This document shows positions 1 through 8,654 of a DNA stretch of 64,000 nucleotides, piece after piece. The position numbers were made by a program, and so were the translations under genes. Position 1 is the first letter of the stretch, and every line of letters starts with the position of its first letter. The notes under the pieces were generated by a model. The model ran no database searches, had not been told where the DNA came from, and saw only the letters and a program-made list of their open reading frames with translations. This DNA comes from a marine gamma proteobacterium HTCC2089 (GTDB lineage Bacteria > Pseudomonadota > Gammaproteobacteria > Pseudomonadales > Azotimanducaceae): NCBI GenBank assembly GCA_905182905.1, contig CAJJDH010000001.1:1-64000 (forward strand). Direction: 5' to 3'.

Positions 1-154
1 CTTTTTTTGCTCATCTATTTTGCAAAGCAACCAACCAGCCACTAATTGGTACAGCAACCCCTCGTATAAATCTGTAGAAACGAGAAATCTAGCGTTAGAA
101 AGTTGCCCATCTATTCTGCTACCCTCCAAACACTAAATATGTAGGGCAAGCGCC

Positions 155-997
155 ATGTTAGTCACTCCCATTACGCCAATGATTGGCGCTGAAATAAGCG
201 GCCTATCCCTCGCTAACCTCAGCGACACTGAAATAAGAGAAATTAAAGACCTGTTTCTGACGCATATGGTTTTGGTTTTTCGCGACCAAGAATTGACTCG
301 AGACGAGCACAAAGCTTTTGCACAAAACTTTGGCGAACTACATATTCATCCGTCTAAGCGCAGCGGTATGGGGGCTGGCAAAGAGGGCGAAGATCCTGAA
401 TTGTTTATCATCGACACAAAACCAGATGCGATACAAAGTAATGGAGAGGCATGGCACTCAGATGTTTCTTGTGAAGAAGTGCCGCCCTTGGCCTCTCTTT
501 TGTACGTTACTAAAACGCCGGAAAATGACGGCGGCGACACAATGTTCGCCAATATGTACGAGGCATATAACGAGCTGTCCGCAGACTTAAAAAACTTACT
601 CCACAGCAAGTTTGCTTTTCATGATGGGGAAATAGACCTTCGCAACTACGGCATCAGGCTAAAACCTGGGCAAGTTTACCCAAAAGCCACGCACCCTGTT
701 ATTCCAAAACATCCGGAAACTCAGCGGCCCTACTTGTTTGTGAACGGTAGCTTTACCTCGCACATTGAAGGGATTGCAAAATGGGAGAGCGATATGTTGT
801 TGGAGGGACTTCACCGCTATGTTGCCGCCAGCCCTAAGTTTCAATGTCGCGTAAAGTGGCGCAAAAACACCTTAACCATGTGGGACAACCGCTGCGTGCA
901 ACATCACGCTATACGCGACTATGTTGGTTATAGCCGCTATGGAGAACGTGTTTCTGTACTGGCTAAGGAAAGCCCTAAGCCCTATTTGGCTAGCTAA
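155..997 (+). CDS. TauD/TfdA-family Fe(II)/2-oxoglutarate dioxygenase
   Basis: 280 aa, full length for the TauD family. Such enzymes couple decarboxylation of 2-oxoglutarate to hydroxylation of a substrate such as a sulfonate, phenoxyacid or carboxylate in the cytoplasm. The iron-binding HxD is seen as WHSD (H101, D103), the distal His in VQHH (H250) and the 2-oxoglutarate Arg near R265. The ATG is preceded by an AGGG-type ribosome-binding site. A class III CoA-transferase gene follows on the same strand after about 200 bases, so a joint role in breaking down an organic acid is possible but not shown. The substrate cannot be read from sequence. Confidence 0.9.
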   Translation: MLVTPITPMIGAEISGLSLANLSDTEIREIKDLFLTHMVLVFRDQELTRDEHKAFAQNFGELHIHPSKRSGMGAGKEGEDPELFIIDTKPDAIQSNGEAWHSDVSCEEVPPLASLLYVTKTPENDGGDTMFANMYEAYNELSADLKNLLHSKFAFHDGEIDLRNYGIRLKPGQVYPKATHPVIPKHPETQRPYLFVNGSFTSHIEGIAKWESDMLLEGLHRYVAASPKFQCRVKWRKNTLTMWDNRCVQHHAIRDYVGYSRYGERVSVLAKESPKPYLAS

Positions 998-1059
998 TCG
1001 CTCTGACTACACTTTCCCCAAGGGTCTTTCTAATGCCCTTTTAGCAGCGGTTCTTTGCC

Positions 1060-1086
1060 TACGAACCCAATCAAAAGTGGTTCGTA
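1060..1086. repeat. 8-bp inverted repeat between the TauD-like and CoA-transferase genes
   Basis: TACGAACC at 1060-1067 and GGTTCGTA at 1079-1086 are perfect inverted copies around an 11-base spacer. No T-run follows, so it is not a classical terminator. It may be an operator or mRNA hairpin ahead of the CoA-transferase gene, whose start is about 110 bases downstream. Function is inferred only from position. Confidence 0.45.
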
Positions 1087-1196
1087 ATGAGGCAGCCGTA
1101 CGCCTCCCAGATGAATGCACCCTCAGACTATTAACGTCTTTTGAATTTTTCCACACTGTGCGGCTAAGATAGGGTTCCCTATCTAATGGCGTATGT

Positions 1197-2405
1197 ATGC
1201 AAAATTCTCTATTCAAAGGCCTTAAGGTCATCGACTGCGCCACCGTTATAGCCGCCCCTGCCGCTGCAATGATTCTTGCCGACTTCGGTGCGGACGTAAT
1301 CAAAATTGAACAGCACGGTGACGGCGATATGCTACGTATGCTGTCACACATTCCCACCACCCCAGAAGCTGGCAACGAATGGTTCTGGCAGATGGATGGG
1401 CGCAACAAGAGAGGTTTATGCTTAGATCTCAAATCCACTGAGGGCCTAGAAGTACTGCATAAATTGGTCGCCGAATGTGATGTATTTATTACCAACCACC
1501 CTAGCGAAGTGCGGGAATCTATAGGGCTGACATACAACGACCTAAAGCCGAAAAATCCGAATATGATCTATGCCTCATTGACCGCCTATGGCGAGAGAGG
1601 GCCAGAGCGTAATCGCAAAGGCTTTGACCAACTTGCCTACTGGGCTAGAAGTGGTTTGATGGATCTTATGCGCGCACCAAATACACCGCCAACACAAGGT
1701 TTGCCCGGTATGGGCGATCATCCAACCGCTGTGGCACTTTATGCTGCAATTGTTACCGGGTTATTGAATAGGGAGAAAACCGGCAAAGGTGGCATGGTAC
1801 ATACGTCTCTATTAGCTAACGGATTATGGTCTGCTTCTGGCATTGCCCAAGGCGCAATGGCTGGAGGTGATATGGCACAGTACCGTAGCGATAATCTGGT
1901 CAACGGCGCCATGATGCGGCCCTATCAAGCTGACGATGGCCGTTGGCTGCAATTTAATATGGTACGCAATGAAGAACTACTGTCTCTAGTACTAGCTGGC
2001 CTTGATGCTATCCACCTACTAGCGGACCCAAGATTTGGAGATCCCGAGGAGATGTGGGTCAATAGACAAGCTTTCGGCGATGAAATTCAAGCAATAATAG
2101 GGACACAAAGCTCAGATCATTGGTTAGCAGTTTTTGCCGCCTTTGAGGTGCCGGTGAATAGAATAGCTACAATTGAAGAAACGCCATTTGATAAGCAAAT
2201 TCTTGAAAATTCAATGGCGGTTAAACCGGCCCTTGATAATGTTGAGATCCCGCTAATTATCAACCACCCAATTAGGGTAGATAGTATTACCCAAGCAGAT
2301 ATGAAACGCGCACCGAATCTTGGTGAGCACAGCGAAGACATTTTGAGAGAACTTGGCTACTCTGAAGAAGAAATAAAAGACCTACATGAATCAGGCGCCG
2401 TTTGA
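1197..2405 (+). CDS. CaiB/BaiF class III CoA-transferase
   Basis: 402 aa, the usual length for the formyl-CoA/carnitine CoA-transferase family, which moves CoA between carboxylic acids through a covalent aspartyl intermediate. The N-terminal segment (GLKVIDCATVIAAP, then LADFGADVIKIE) and the catalytic Asp in GMGDHPTA (D174) are visible. The ATG at 1197 lacks a clear ribosome-binding site. It follows a TauD-like oxygenase, and a secreted DUF1080 protein lies just downstream. The likely role is activating a small organic acid as its CoA ester; the acid itself is unknown. Confidence 0.93.
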   Translation: MQNSLFKGLKVIDCATVIAAPAAAMILADFGADVIKIEQHGDGDMLRMLSHIPTTPEAGNEWFWQMDGRNKRGLCLDLKSTEGLEVLHKLVAECDVFITNHPSEVRESIGLTYNDLKPKNPNMIYASLTAYGERGPERNRKGFDQLAYWARSGLMDLMRAPNTPPTQGLPGMGDHPTAVALYAAIVTGLLNREKTGKGGMVHTSLLANGLWSASGIAQGAMAGGDMAQYRSDNLVNGAMMRPYQADDGRWLQFNMVRNEELLSLVLAGLDAIHLLADPRFGDPEEMWVNRQAFGDEIQAIIGTQSSDHWLAVFAAFEVPVNRIATIEETPFDKQILENSMAVKPALDNVEIPLIINHPIRVDSITQADMKRAPNLGEHSEDILRELGYSEEEIKDLHESGAV

Positions 2406-2449
2406 ACGGCAAAGTTGTATACCTATCACAACCCAAAGAGAGCAATGCC

Positions 2450-3259
2450 ATGAGCAAGTTAGTACTTACTTTTATATTCTTCTTATCCACCTACTTACCA
2501 AGCGTAGCCCAGGCTTGCAATACGCCAAGTGCGCAAAGTGAAGCTAACGATTGGGTGGAATTATTTAATGGCGAAAATCTAGATGGCTGGACAACGAAAA
2601 TAACTGGCCAACCCTTAGGCGCAGATCCTCTTAAAACCTTTGTTGTAGAAAACGGTTTACTACGCGTGAACTATTCCAACTACAAGAAGTTCTCCAACCA
2701 GTTTGGTCATCTCTTTTTCGCTGAGCCATTTTCTCACTACAAATTGCTTATTGAGTATCGCTTTACAGGCGAGCAGGTTAGCGGCGGCGCAGGCTGGGCT
2801 AAGCGCAACAGCGGCGTTATGTTACATAGTCAGGATCCTGCAACGATGACTGTAAAACAGGACTTTCCAGATTCCATTGAAGCGCAATTCTTGGGCGGCT
2901 TAAGTAACGGTAAAACAAGACCAACAGGAAACATTTGTAGCCCGGGCACAGAGGTCGATTATTTGGGACGCCGCCTGAAAGGTCATTGCCAAGCATCTAA
3001 CGGCGAGACATTAGATGGTGAACAATGGGTGAGTATAGAAATTGAAGTTAATGGCGCGGAATCTGTAATACACCGCGTCAACGGTAGCGAGGTAATTCGC
3101 TATGGCAACTTGAAGTTAAGCAAGGGGTCCAAAAGCGCAAAACTCCGTGGCAAAGGCGCTCCGCTGACGCTAGAGCACGGTTATATCGCTCTACAAAGTG
3201 AGTCTCACCCAATAGATTTTCGCCGAGTTGCGATAAAGAATCTGGCCCCGCACAGATAG
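2450..3259 (+). CDS. Secreted DUF1080 (3-keto-disaccharide hydrolase-like) protein
   Basis: 269 aa from the ATG at 2450, chosen because a purine-rich AAAGAGAG precedes it and a signal peptide begins there: MSKL, a hydrophobic stretch, then a VAQA cleavage-like site. A TTG at 2402 would add 16 residues and overlap the previous stop. The mature part begins WVELFNGENLDGW, the hallmark of DUF1080, a concanavalin-like fold, and carries SGVMLHSQ and an IEAQFLGG segment. Some relatives hydrolyse 3-keto-glucosides; others are only predicted glycan-binding proteins. It is expected in the periplasm or outside the cell. Confidence 0.85.
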   Translation: MSKLVLTFIFFLSTYLPSVAQACNTPSAQSEANDWVELFNGENLDGWTTKITGQPLGADPLKTFVVENGLLRVNYSNYKKFSNQFGHLFFAEPFSHYKLLIEYRFTGEQVSGGAGWAKRNSGVMLHSQDPATMTVKQDFPDSIEAQFLGGLSNGKTRPTGNICSPGTEVDYLGRRLKGHCQASNGETLDGEQWVSIEIEVNGAESVIHRVNGSEVIRYGNLKLSKGSKSAKLRGKGAPLTLEHGYIALQSESHPIDFRRVAIKNLAPHR

Positions 3260-3264
3260 CGCAG

Positions 3265-4245
3265 TTAACTTTCGCGCCACTCTTCGTTCAGTTCGCGAAT
3301 AAACTCACCCACTGATTGAGGGCGCGCCGCAGCATCTTTTTGTAAACATCTCATGCAGATCTCCTCTAGCCGACTAGGCACAGGCTGTTGTGATACCTTG
3401 CTGGGTGGAATAGGTTGATCTTCCAAGGTACTGCGTACTAACTCGTCCATGGATTCTCCAACGGATGAATTTTGCCCAGTGAGAATTTCGTACAGCACCG
3501 CACCAAGGCTATATACATCCGTGCGCCCATCAATATCTTTATCGCGATTGATCTGCTCAGGTGACATATAGCAGATACTGCCTTGCAACTTGCCGCGACC
3601 CGTCATAGTGGAATCATCATCGGTCAGATCAAATTCTGTGTACGCAGATTCACTATCAGTGCCATCTGGATGCCAGACCTTGGCTAGCCCCCAGTCAAGC
3701 AACAGTACCTCACCGTAAGGCCCCACAAGAATATTGTCTGGCTTTACATCGCGATGTATCACGCCCATGGTATGCGCGTATTGCAGCGCGTAGGCAACCT
3801 GCATAAGTACTTCCACCATTTGCGCCAACTCGTAGCGCTCACGGTAATCGAGCACTTCGCGCAGCGTATATCCGTGCACCAACTTCATAGTGAAATAATA
3901 ATGGCCTTTGGTGTCGCGGCCCAATTCGTACGTTGGTACTGTATTAGGGTGTTGTAACAACGCCGATACCCGCGCTTCGCGCAACAGTCGTTGTTGTTCA
4001 ACTGGGTCATCTGCCAGCTCTGGGCGCAAAGTTTTGTAGCAGATTACTCTAGAAAGATGCAGGTCCTTACAGGATTTGATCAGCGATTTGCCACCCTTTG
4101 CTATAGTTTTAAAATAGGCGTAGCGCGTCCCGAAATTAACGCTTTGTGGTAACGGAGCGTCGGTATCTTTAAGATACACCTGTGTTTCGGCTAGGGCAGT
4201 TTTACCGCTCTCGCCAGCACCATGACGCTGAGGAAATCGATTCAT
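3265..4245 (-). CDS. Serine/threonine protein kinase (Hanks type), soluble
   Basis: 326 aa consisting almost wholly of a kinase domain (about residues 40-320). Visible motifs are a glycine-loop remnant at G51-G52, the ATP lysine K71, the C-helix Glu E90, HRDVKPDN (H164-N171), DWG in place of DFG (D184) and an SPE in the activation segment. DWG is common in bacterial PknB-like kinases. There is no transmembrane segment or sensor domain, so it is a cytoplasmic kinase needing an outside input. The ATG has GGA seven bases upstream. No phosphatase or FHA gene is next to it. The start faces ubiC across 149 bases. Confidence 0.92.
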   Translation of the reverse strand: MNRFPQRHGAGESGKTALAETQVYLKDTDAPLPQSVNFGTRYAYFKTIAKGGKSLIKSCKDLHLSRVICYKTLRPELADDPVEQQRLLREARVSALLQHPNTVPTYELGRDTKGHYYFTMKLVHGYTLREVLDYRERYELAQMVEVLMQVAYALQYAHTMGVIHRDVKPDNILVGPYGEVLLLDWGLAKVWHPDGTDSESAYTEFDLTDDDSTMTGRGKLQGSICYMSPEQINRDKDIDGRTDVYSLGAVLYEILTGQNSSVGESMDELVRSTLEDQPIPPSKVSQQPVPSRLEEICMRCLQKDAAARPQSVGEFIRELNEEWRES

Positions 4246-4394
4246 TTTTCATCCAGCAAACAAATTTCGTATAGCTTACACCTGCTAAAGTTTTGGGTGT
4301 ACATACTATTAGCGCGTTTACACAGTGGCTATTTCTCATACATTTAGATATCACCAGTAAATGCTAAACATAGAAGTAACAGATTAACTCACCT

Positions 4395-4943
4395 ATGCAC
4401 TACTCCGCAGACTCGTCCTCAACTCCTTTGCCAAACTATGTCTCGCAAATGCGCACTGCTGCGCCACTAGAGGATACGCACATCCCCGCCAGCAATATCC
4501 CAGTTATCGCAGAGTATTGGCTATGGCTGACATCGTCTATGACTAAAGCTATTGCAGAAAAATTTGGCGCAATGCCCACTGTTACCGTCCTAAGCGAAAA
4601 CACAGAGCAGGTTACGGCTACGGAGGCTCGGTGGTTTGCGCAAACTGAGCCAGTATTTGCGCGACACATTTTGTTGAGTATCAAGAATCAGCCATTGGTC
4701 ATGGCGCGCACGGTCACACCGGAGTCCAGCCCTGATGTTGCGGCGTTACAAGGGTTGCTAGAACGGCCCTTAGCAGAATTACTGTTCACAGATGCTCGCT
4801 GGCAACGCCTAGGAGATCTGCAACCACTGCAGTTAGACAACGGACTTATAGGCCGCAGCTGCTTGTGGCAACAAACGCAAACCCAAAATAGCGGCTTGTT
4901 GGTGGAGGAGTTTTTTCTACCTGAGCTGTACGAGGGTGGTTGA
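4395..4943 (+). CDS. ubiC: Chorismate--pyruvate lyase
   Basis: 182 aa. UbiC removes pyruvate from chorismate to give 4-hydroxybenzoate, the first step of ubiquinone synthesis. The match rests on the N-terminal WLWLTSSMT segment, the substrate-binding Arg in FARHILL (R90), the VMARTVTP strand, PLAELLF, and the C-terminal EEFFLP containing the catalytic Glu (E172). Similarity is clear but diverged from the 165-residue E. coli protein, and the N-terminus is longer. It stands alone: ubiA, its usual partner, is absent, and the neighbours are a kinase and a cyclase-family gene. Confidence 0.8.
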   Translation: MHYSADSSSTPLPNYVSQMRTAAPLEDTHIPASNIPVIAEYWLWLTSSMTKAIAEKFGAMPTVTVLSENTEQVTATEARWFAQTEPVFARHILLSIKNQPLVMARTVTPESSPDVAALQGLLERPLAELLFTDARWQRLGDLQPLQLDNGLIGRSCLWQQTQTQNSGLLVEEFFLPELYEGG

Positions 4944-5020
4944 TGAGTTTCTGACTTTTGAGCATAAAGCCAAAGCGGTGCTAGGATGAGTGCCTATTGA
5001 GCATTTGAGTGGAGGGCAAT

Positions 5021-5797
5021 ATGCCGCGTTTTATAGATCTTTCAGTTTCCATAGACAACAACGAACACAGCGACCCTCCTGGGTTTAGTCCTAAAGTAAA
5101 CTATAGCGTGCATAACCAAACGGCCGGGGCCATAGCCAGCTTTTTTCCGGGCCTGCAGCCCGAAGACTTACCTGATGGCGAAGGCTGGGCTGTTGAGACC
5201 GTTACGCTGTCTACCCACAACGGCACCCATATGGACGCGCCATGGCACTTTCACTCCACCACCAACAACGGCGCCGACCCAGCACCTTCAATTGATGAAA
5301 CGCCGCTGGATTATTGTTTTCGGCCCGGTGTGAAGCTAGATTTTCGCCACCTTCCGGACGGTCACCTTGTCAGCCCCGCAGAAATCGAAGCGGAGCTTGA
5401 GCGTATTGAGCACAATCTACAGCCCCTGGATATTGTCCTGGTCAATACTCGAGCGGGATCTGTTTTTGCCCAACCCGGCTATATTGATGCAGGGTGCGGT
5501 ATGGGTCGAGACGCGACCATGTATTTGACAGAGCGCGGGGTGCGTGTGGTGGGAACAGATGGCTGGTCATGGGATGCGCCCTTTAGCCACACCGCCAAGA
5601 AATGGGCAGAGAATCCAGATCCGAGCATGATATGGGAAGGCCACAAAGCTGGTCGGGAAATCCCTTACTGGCAGATGGAAAAGCTACATAACTTGGAAGC
5701 ATTACCGGCTCACGGTTTTACCGTAGCCTGCTTCCCAGTAAAAATTGCTAAAGCATCGGCAGGCTGGACCCGCTGTGTGGCATTACTAAACGACTAA
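5021..5797 (+). CDS. Cyclase-family metal hydrolase (kynurenine formamidase-like)
   Basis: 258 aa from the ATG at 5021, chosen because GGAGGG sits four bases upstream; a GTG at 5009 overlaps that site and is less likely. The metal-binding signature HNGTHMDAPWH is clear. Relatives hydrolyse N-formylkynurenine, isatin or other amides, or form rings in polyketide synthesis. No kynurenine-pathway gene is nearby, so kynurenine formamidase is not claimed. It converges with the DUF899 gene, with a hairpin between the two stops. Confidence 0.85.
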   Translation: MPRFIDLSVSIDNNEHSDPPGFSPKVNYSVHNQTAGAIASFFPGLQPEDLPDGEGWAVETVTLSTHNGTHMDAPWHFHSTTNNGADPAPSIDETPLDYCFRPGVKLDFRHLPDGHLVSPAEIEAELERIEHNLQPLDIVLVNTRAGSVFAQPGYIDAGCGMGRDATMYLTERGVRVVGTDGWSWDAPFSHTAKKWAENPDPSMIWEGHKAGREIPYWQMEKLHNLEALPAHGFTVACFPVKIAKASAGWTRCVALLND

Positions 5798-5817
5798 CAA
5801 GGCTGTGAACGCAAGTA

Positions 5818-5843
5818 GGTGCGCTGGAGATAAACGGCGCACC
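5818..5843. terminator. Hairpin between convergent genes
   Basis: GGTGCGC (5818-5824) pairs with GCGCACC (5837-5843) around a 12-base loop, midway between the two convergent stops. There is no T-run on either side, so it may only block read-through or protect 3' ends. Confidence 0.4.
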
Positions 5844-5858
5844 AACAAAGGTTTGGCA

Positions 5859-6434
5859 TCACTTTTCGTCGTAATGGTATTGCGGCTCCCAAGCGTTGCT
5901 GTCGAAATCTGCCAAACTCATAAGCCCATAAAATGCGTTGAACTGATCACCCCCGCCAAATGGCGCGCGATTTAGGCGCATAATTTTGTCGCCATCTTTG
6001 CGATAGACCACTGCACCTGGGTAGTTATCTGCCTGGCCAAAAACACACTGATCCTTAATATATTGGCCGCCACCGTGACTGGCCAAGTTAAAGCGCCAAC
6101 CCCGATCTATAGCAAATTTGCGCTGATACGCAGGGCTTTCGTGAGACACCAAAACCACCGAAAGCACAGACTCTAAATGCGGTAAATGGCCATTGATACC
6201 ATCTGCCCATAGAGTGCAAAAGCGACACTGACTGCCCATGTTGTGAATCAACATCAACTGTTCACGTTGACCAAATAGTTCAGATAAAGACACAGAACCA
6301 TTAAGTGTTTGGAATATATAGTTTTCTACTTCTACAGGAACTTGCTGTGCTCTAACTTGTTCTATTTCTTCGTTTAGTTTTACAAGCTGAGCCTCAAGCT
6401 CTTTAAGTTTAGTTGCTGGGTCTGGTTGCTGCAT
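5859..6434 (-). CDS. DUF899 thioredoxin-like protein
   Basis: 191 aa. An N-terminal coiled-coil-like stretch (about residues 5-32) leads into a thioredoxin-like fold with CRFC at C70-C73 in GSQCRFCTLWADG, typical of the DUF899 family annotated as predicted dithiol-disulfide oxidoreductases. A strong GAGAGGG lies six bases before the ATG. There is no signal peptide, so it is probably cytoplasmic. The real substrate is unknown. It stands alone, converging with the cyclase-family gene. Confidence 0.85.
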   Translation of the reverse strand: MQQPDPATKLKELEAQLVKLNEEIEQVRAQQVPVEVENYIFQTLNGSVSLSELFGQREQLMLIHNMGSQCRFCTLWADGINGHLPHLESVLSVVLVSHESPAYQRKFAIDRGWRFNLASHGGGQYIKDQCVFGQADNYPGAVVYRKDGDKIMRLNRAPFGGGDQFNAFYGLMSLADFDSNAWEPQYHYDEK

Positions 6435-6625
6435 AATCTACCCTCTCTCACGTTGAGGTCTTATATTGAATCCCTCAACTTGGCTTTGATTAGAAAAGTT
6501 CTAAGAATGAAGACACGAGCAAAATTCTCTGTCATTTGGGCCACGGGCAACAGATGCAGGGAATAGACGTACGCTTTGTCTGGATGAGCGTAGCTAAAGT
6601 TCGCCCACTTAGGCCAAAGTCCTAT

Positions 6626-8476
6626 CTACGGTTTTTTTCTAAAACGACGAATCAACAGCCATATTGGTAATACAAGCAAACTTAGAGCGCCAAGCAAGCC
6701 ACCCGCCGCGTATAGCAAAAGTACGGGTCTGTCGTTGAGGCCTTTGTTAAACACTTGAGCACGTTGGTCATAATCCGGCTTGACCTCAATGACACCCTGC
6801 TGCACGGCCCACGCTTCATAGTCAGCTTTAAGTTCAGCAAATAGCTGAGGGTTTTTACTTTTAAGATCTTCGGTTTCACCTGGATCTAAAACGATATTGA
6901 AGAGCTGCCAAACACTTTCTTCATTCACTATTCTATTCATTACCAACTTATAATCGCCCTTAAAAAGGGCCTTATTGCCACCTAGTTCGTAACCCACGAT
7001 ATCTTCTGCACTGCGTACGCTAGCTTGTTCGTCTGCAAACAGGGGCGCTAAGCTTTTGCCAACAATGCCCTCAGTAGCTGACCCAACGCCAGCTATTTGC
7101 AAAATTGTTGGAGTAAGGTCGGTAATCCAAGTTAGAGCGTGTGCTACACCACCAACATTTTCAATAACACTTTGGCCGTTAACGTTACCCCCAATGACTA
7201 GTGGCACTCGCATACCGCCTTCACTAGCAAAGAACTTATACCAAGCTAAAGGACCAACGGCAGCACTCGCCCAACTGGGTCCTATGTCGTGGTAGCTGTC
7301 TATTTCTCCTAACGTTTCTAGATCGGTATTGAAGTCGTTGAAATACATCCAACTACGCATTGGCAGGTTTTGCAGCCCTGGGTCACCGCTTGGAGAGCGG
7401 GTGGCCAAAGACCCTTCTGCACCATTGTCCGAAAGAAAAATGAAAACTGTGTTGTCCAATTTGCCTTGGCTATCTATGTAATCTACTAAGCGGCCGATAT
7501 GGTGGTCCATAGCGTCGACCATACCCGCATATACGGCCATGCCCTTACTTTCGAACGCTTGAACTTGAGGATCTAGGCTGTCCCAAGGCACCGTTGTTGG
7601 CGCTATATAACTTGGCGCTAACTCTTTTAGCACGCCGCTTGCTACTAGACCTTGAGACCGTTGCTCACGCAGTACTGACCAACCTTGGGTGTAATGATTT
7701 AGATATTTATCGCGAAACTCAGCAGGTGCCTGCACTGGAATGTGTACGGCTTGAAACGCAATATACGTAAAGAACGGTTTATCCGTGTCCTCCTCACTGG
7801 CAATGTACTCAATCGCCTTGTCGACTAGGGTTTTCGACGAGTAAAAGCCTTCCGGAAGAATCGTAGGCTGACCATCTTCATACCAATTGGCCTTTGCATA
7901 TATCGGTAGATAAGATCTTTGGCTCCAATTGTCTGCACCGGTATCGGCCAGTGCAAACGCTCGATCAAAGCCACGCTGCGAGGGTAACTGCTCCTTAGCC
8001 CCACCTAAATGCCATTTGCCGGTCATATACGTTCGATAACCCTGCTCGCGCAAACGCTCGCTAACGGTCACAACGTTGCTGTCTAATGCCCCTTGATATG
8101 CGGGGCTTAATGCTTGGTAGTCGGGAATGGCTTCAGCAATGTTTGCAACGCCTGCAGCATGACTATTAACACCTGTTAGCAGCATGGCTCTGGTTGGCGC
8201 GCAGGAAGCAGCGGCATGAAAATTGGCAAAACGCAGACCTTGGGCGGCGATAGCATCTAGGTTTGGTGTATCAATCTCACTGCCATAACTACCTAGGTCG
8301 GAAAACCCAAGGTCATCTGCCAAAATTAGGACAATATTCGGGCGTTGCGCAGATGACACTGAACTACCGCTCGCAACTGCGCCTACTTCTCCATGGGCTG
8401 AAGGTGCGAACATTGCAGCAAATGCGCAAAAGCTGATCAGCCGCGGGGCTATAGCAGTTTTTATATACAAGTCCAA
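6626..8476 (-). CDS. Membrane-anchored periplasmic sulfatase
   Basis: 616 aa. The start is a TTG with GAGGG six bases upstream. A signal-like hydrophobic N-terminus is followed by the arylsulfatase start RPNIVLILADDLGF with metal-binding Asp pair, and the CAPTR motif whose Cys (C92) would be oxidised to formylglycine. The C-terminus ends in a hydrophobic helix and a basic RRFRKKP tail, an inner-membrane anchor facing the periplasm. It would cleave a sulfate ester, perhaps from an algal polysaccharide, steroid or lipid. No formylglycine-generating enzyme is in the window, so maturation must come from elsewhere. Alkaline-phosphatase relatives lack CxPxR, so the sulfatase call is firm. Confidence 0.94.
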   Translation of the reverse strand: MDLYIKTAIAPRLISFCAFAAMFAPSAHGEVGAVASGSSVSSAQRPNIVLILADDLGFSDLGSYGSEIDTPNLDAIAAQGLRFANFHAAASCAPTRAMLLTGVNSHAAGVANIAEAIPDYQALSPAYQGALDSNVVTVSERLREQGYRTYMTGKWHLGGAKEQLPSQRGFDRAFALADTGADNWSQRSYLPIYAKANWYEDGQPTILPEGFYSSKTLVDKAIEYIASEEDTDKPFFTYIAFQAVHIPVQAPAEFRDKYLNHYTQGWSVLREQRSQGLVASGVLKELAPSYIAPTTVPWDSLDPQVQAFESKGMAVYAGMVDAMDHHIGRLVDYIDSQGKLDNTVFIFLSDNGAEGSLATRSPSGDPGLQNLPMRSWMYFNDFNTDLETLGEIDSYHDIGPSWASAAVGPLAWYKFFASEGGMRVPLVIGGNVNGQSVIENVGGVAHALTWITDLTPTILQIAGVGSATEGIVGKSLAPLFADEQASVRSAEDIVGYELGGNKALFKGDYKLVMNRIVNEESVWQLFNIVLDPGETEDLKSKNPQLFAELKADYEAWAVQQGVIEVKPDYDQRAQVFNKGLNDRPVLLLYAAGGLLGALSLLVLPIWLLIRRFRKKP

Positions 8477-8491
8477 AACCGACCCTCAAAT

Positions 8492-8512
8492 CAATCAATG
8501 ATTGTCATTAAA
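8492..8512. promoter_or_regulatory. Palindrome upstream of the sulfatase, weakly Fur-like
   Basis: CAATCA-A-TGATTG (8492-8504) is a perfect 13-base palindrome, and the overlapping stretch 8497-8512 agrees at about 12 of 16 positions with part of the Fur box. It lies in the divergent region between the sulfatase and an acyl-CoA dehydrogenase gene, 16 bases from the sulfatase start. A repressor site is plausible; the Fur assignment is weak. Confidence 0.3.
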
Positions 8513-8654
8513 CCTGACTAGACTTACCAACACTAGCAAATTTTTTGCGGACACTTGAGCTGCGAAAACTAACGACAAAATAAGCTGCCCTACAAATAGC
8601 AGATTGGTTTAACCTCTCGGTTATGTTCCTTGGCATGCATAAATGGAGTAATCA

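Noticed and set aside
1-154. Search for a gene or control site at the left edge
   Set aside because: Nothing convincing: AT-rich with no clear gene; any upstream gene lies outside the window.
1007-1537. 176-codon open frame on the minus strand opposite the start of the CoA-transferase gene
   Set aside because: Low-complexity, Ser/Arg-rich product with no recognisable motif, overlapping a firm gene on the other strand.
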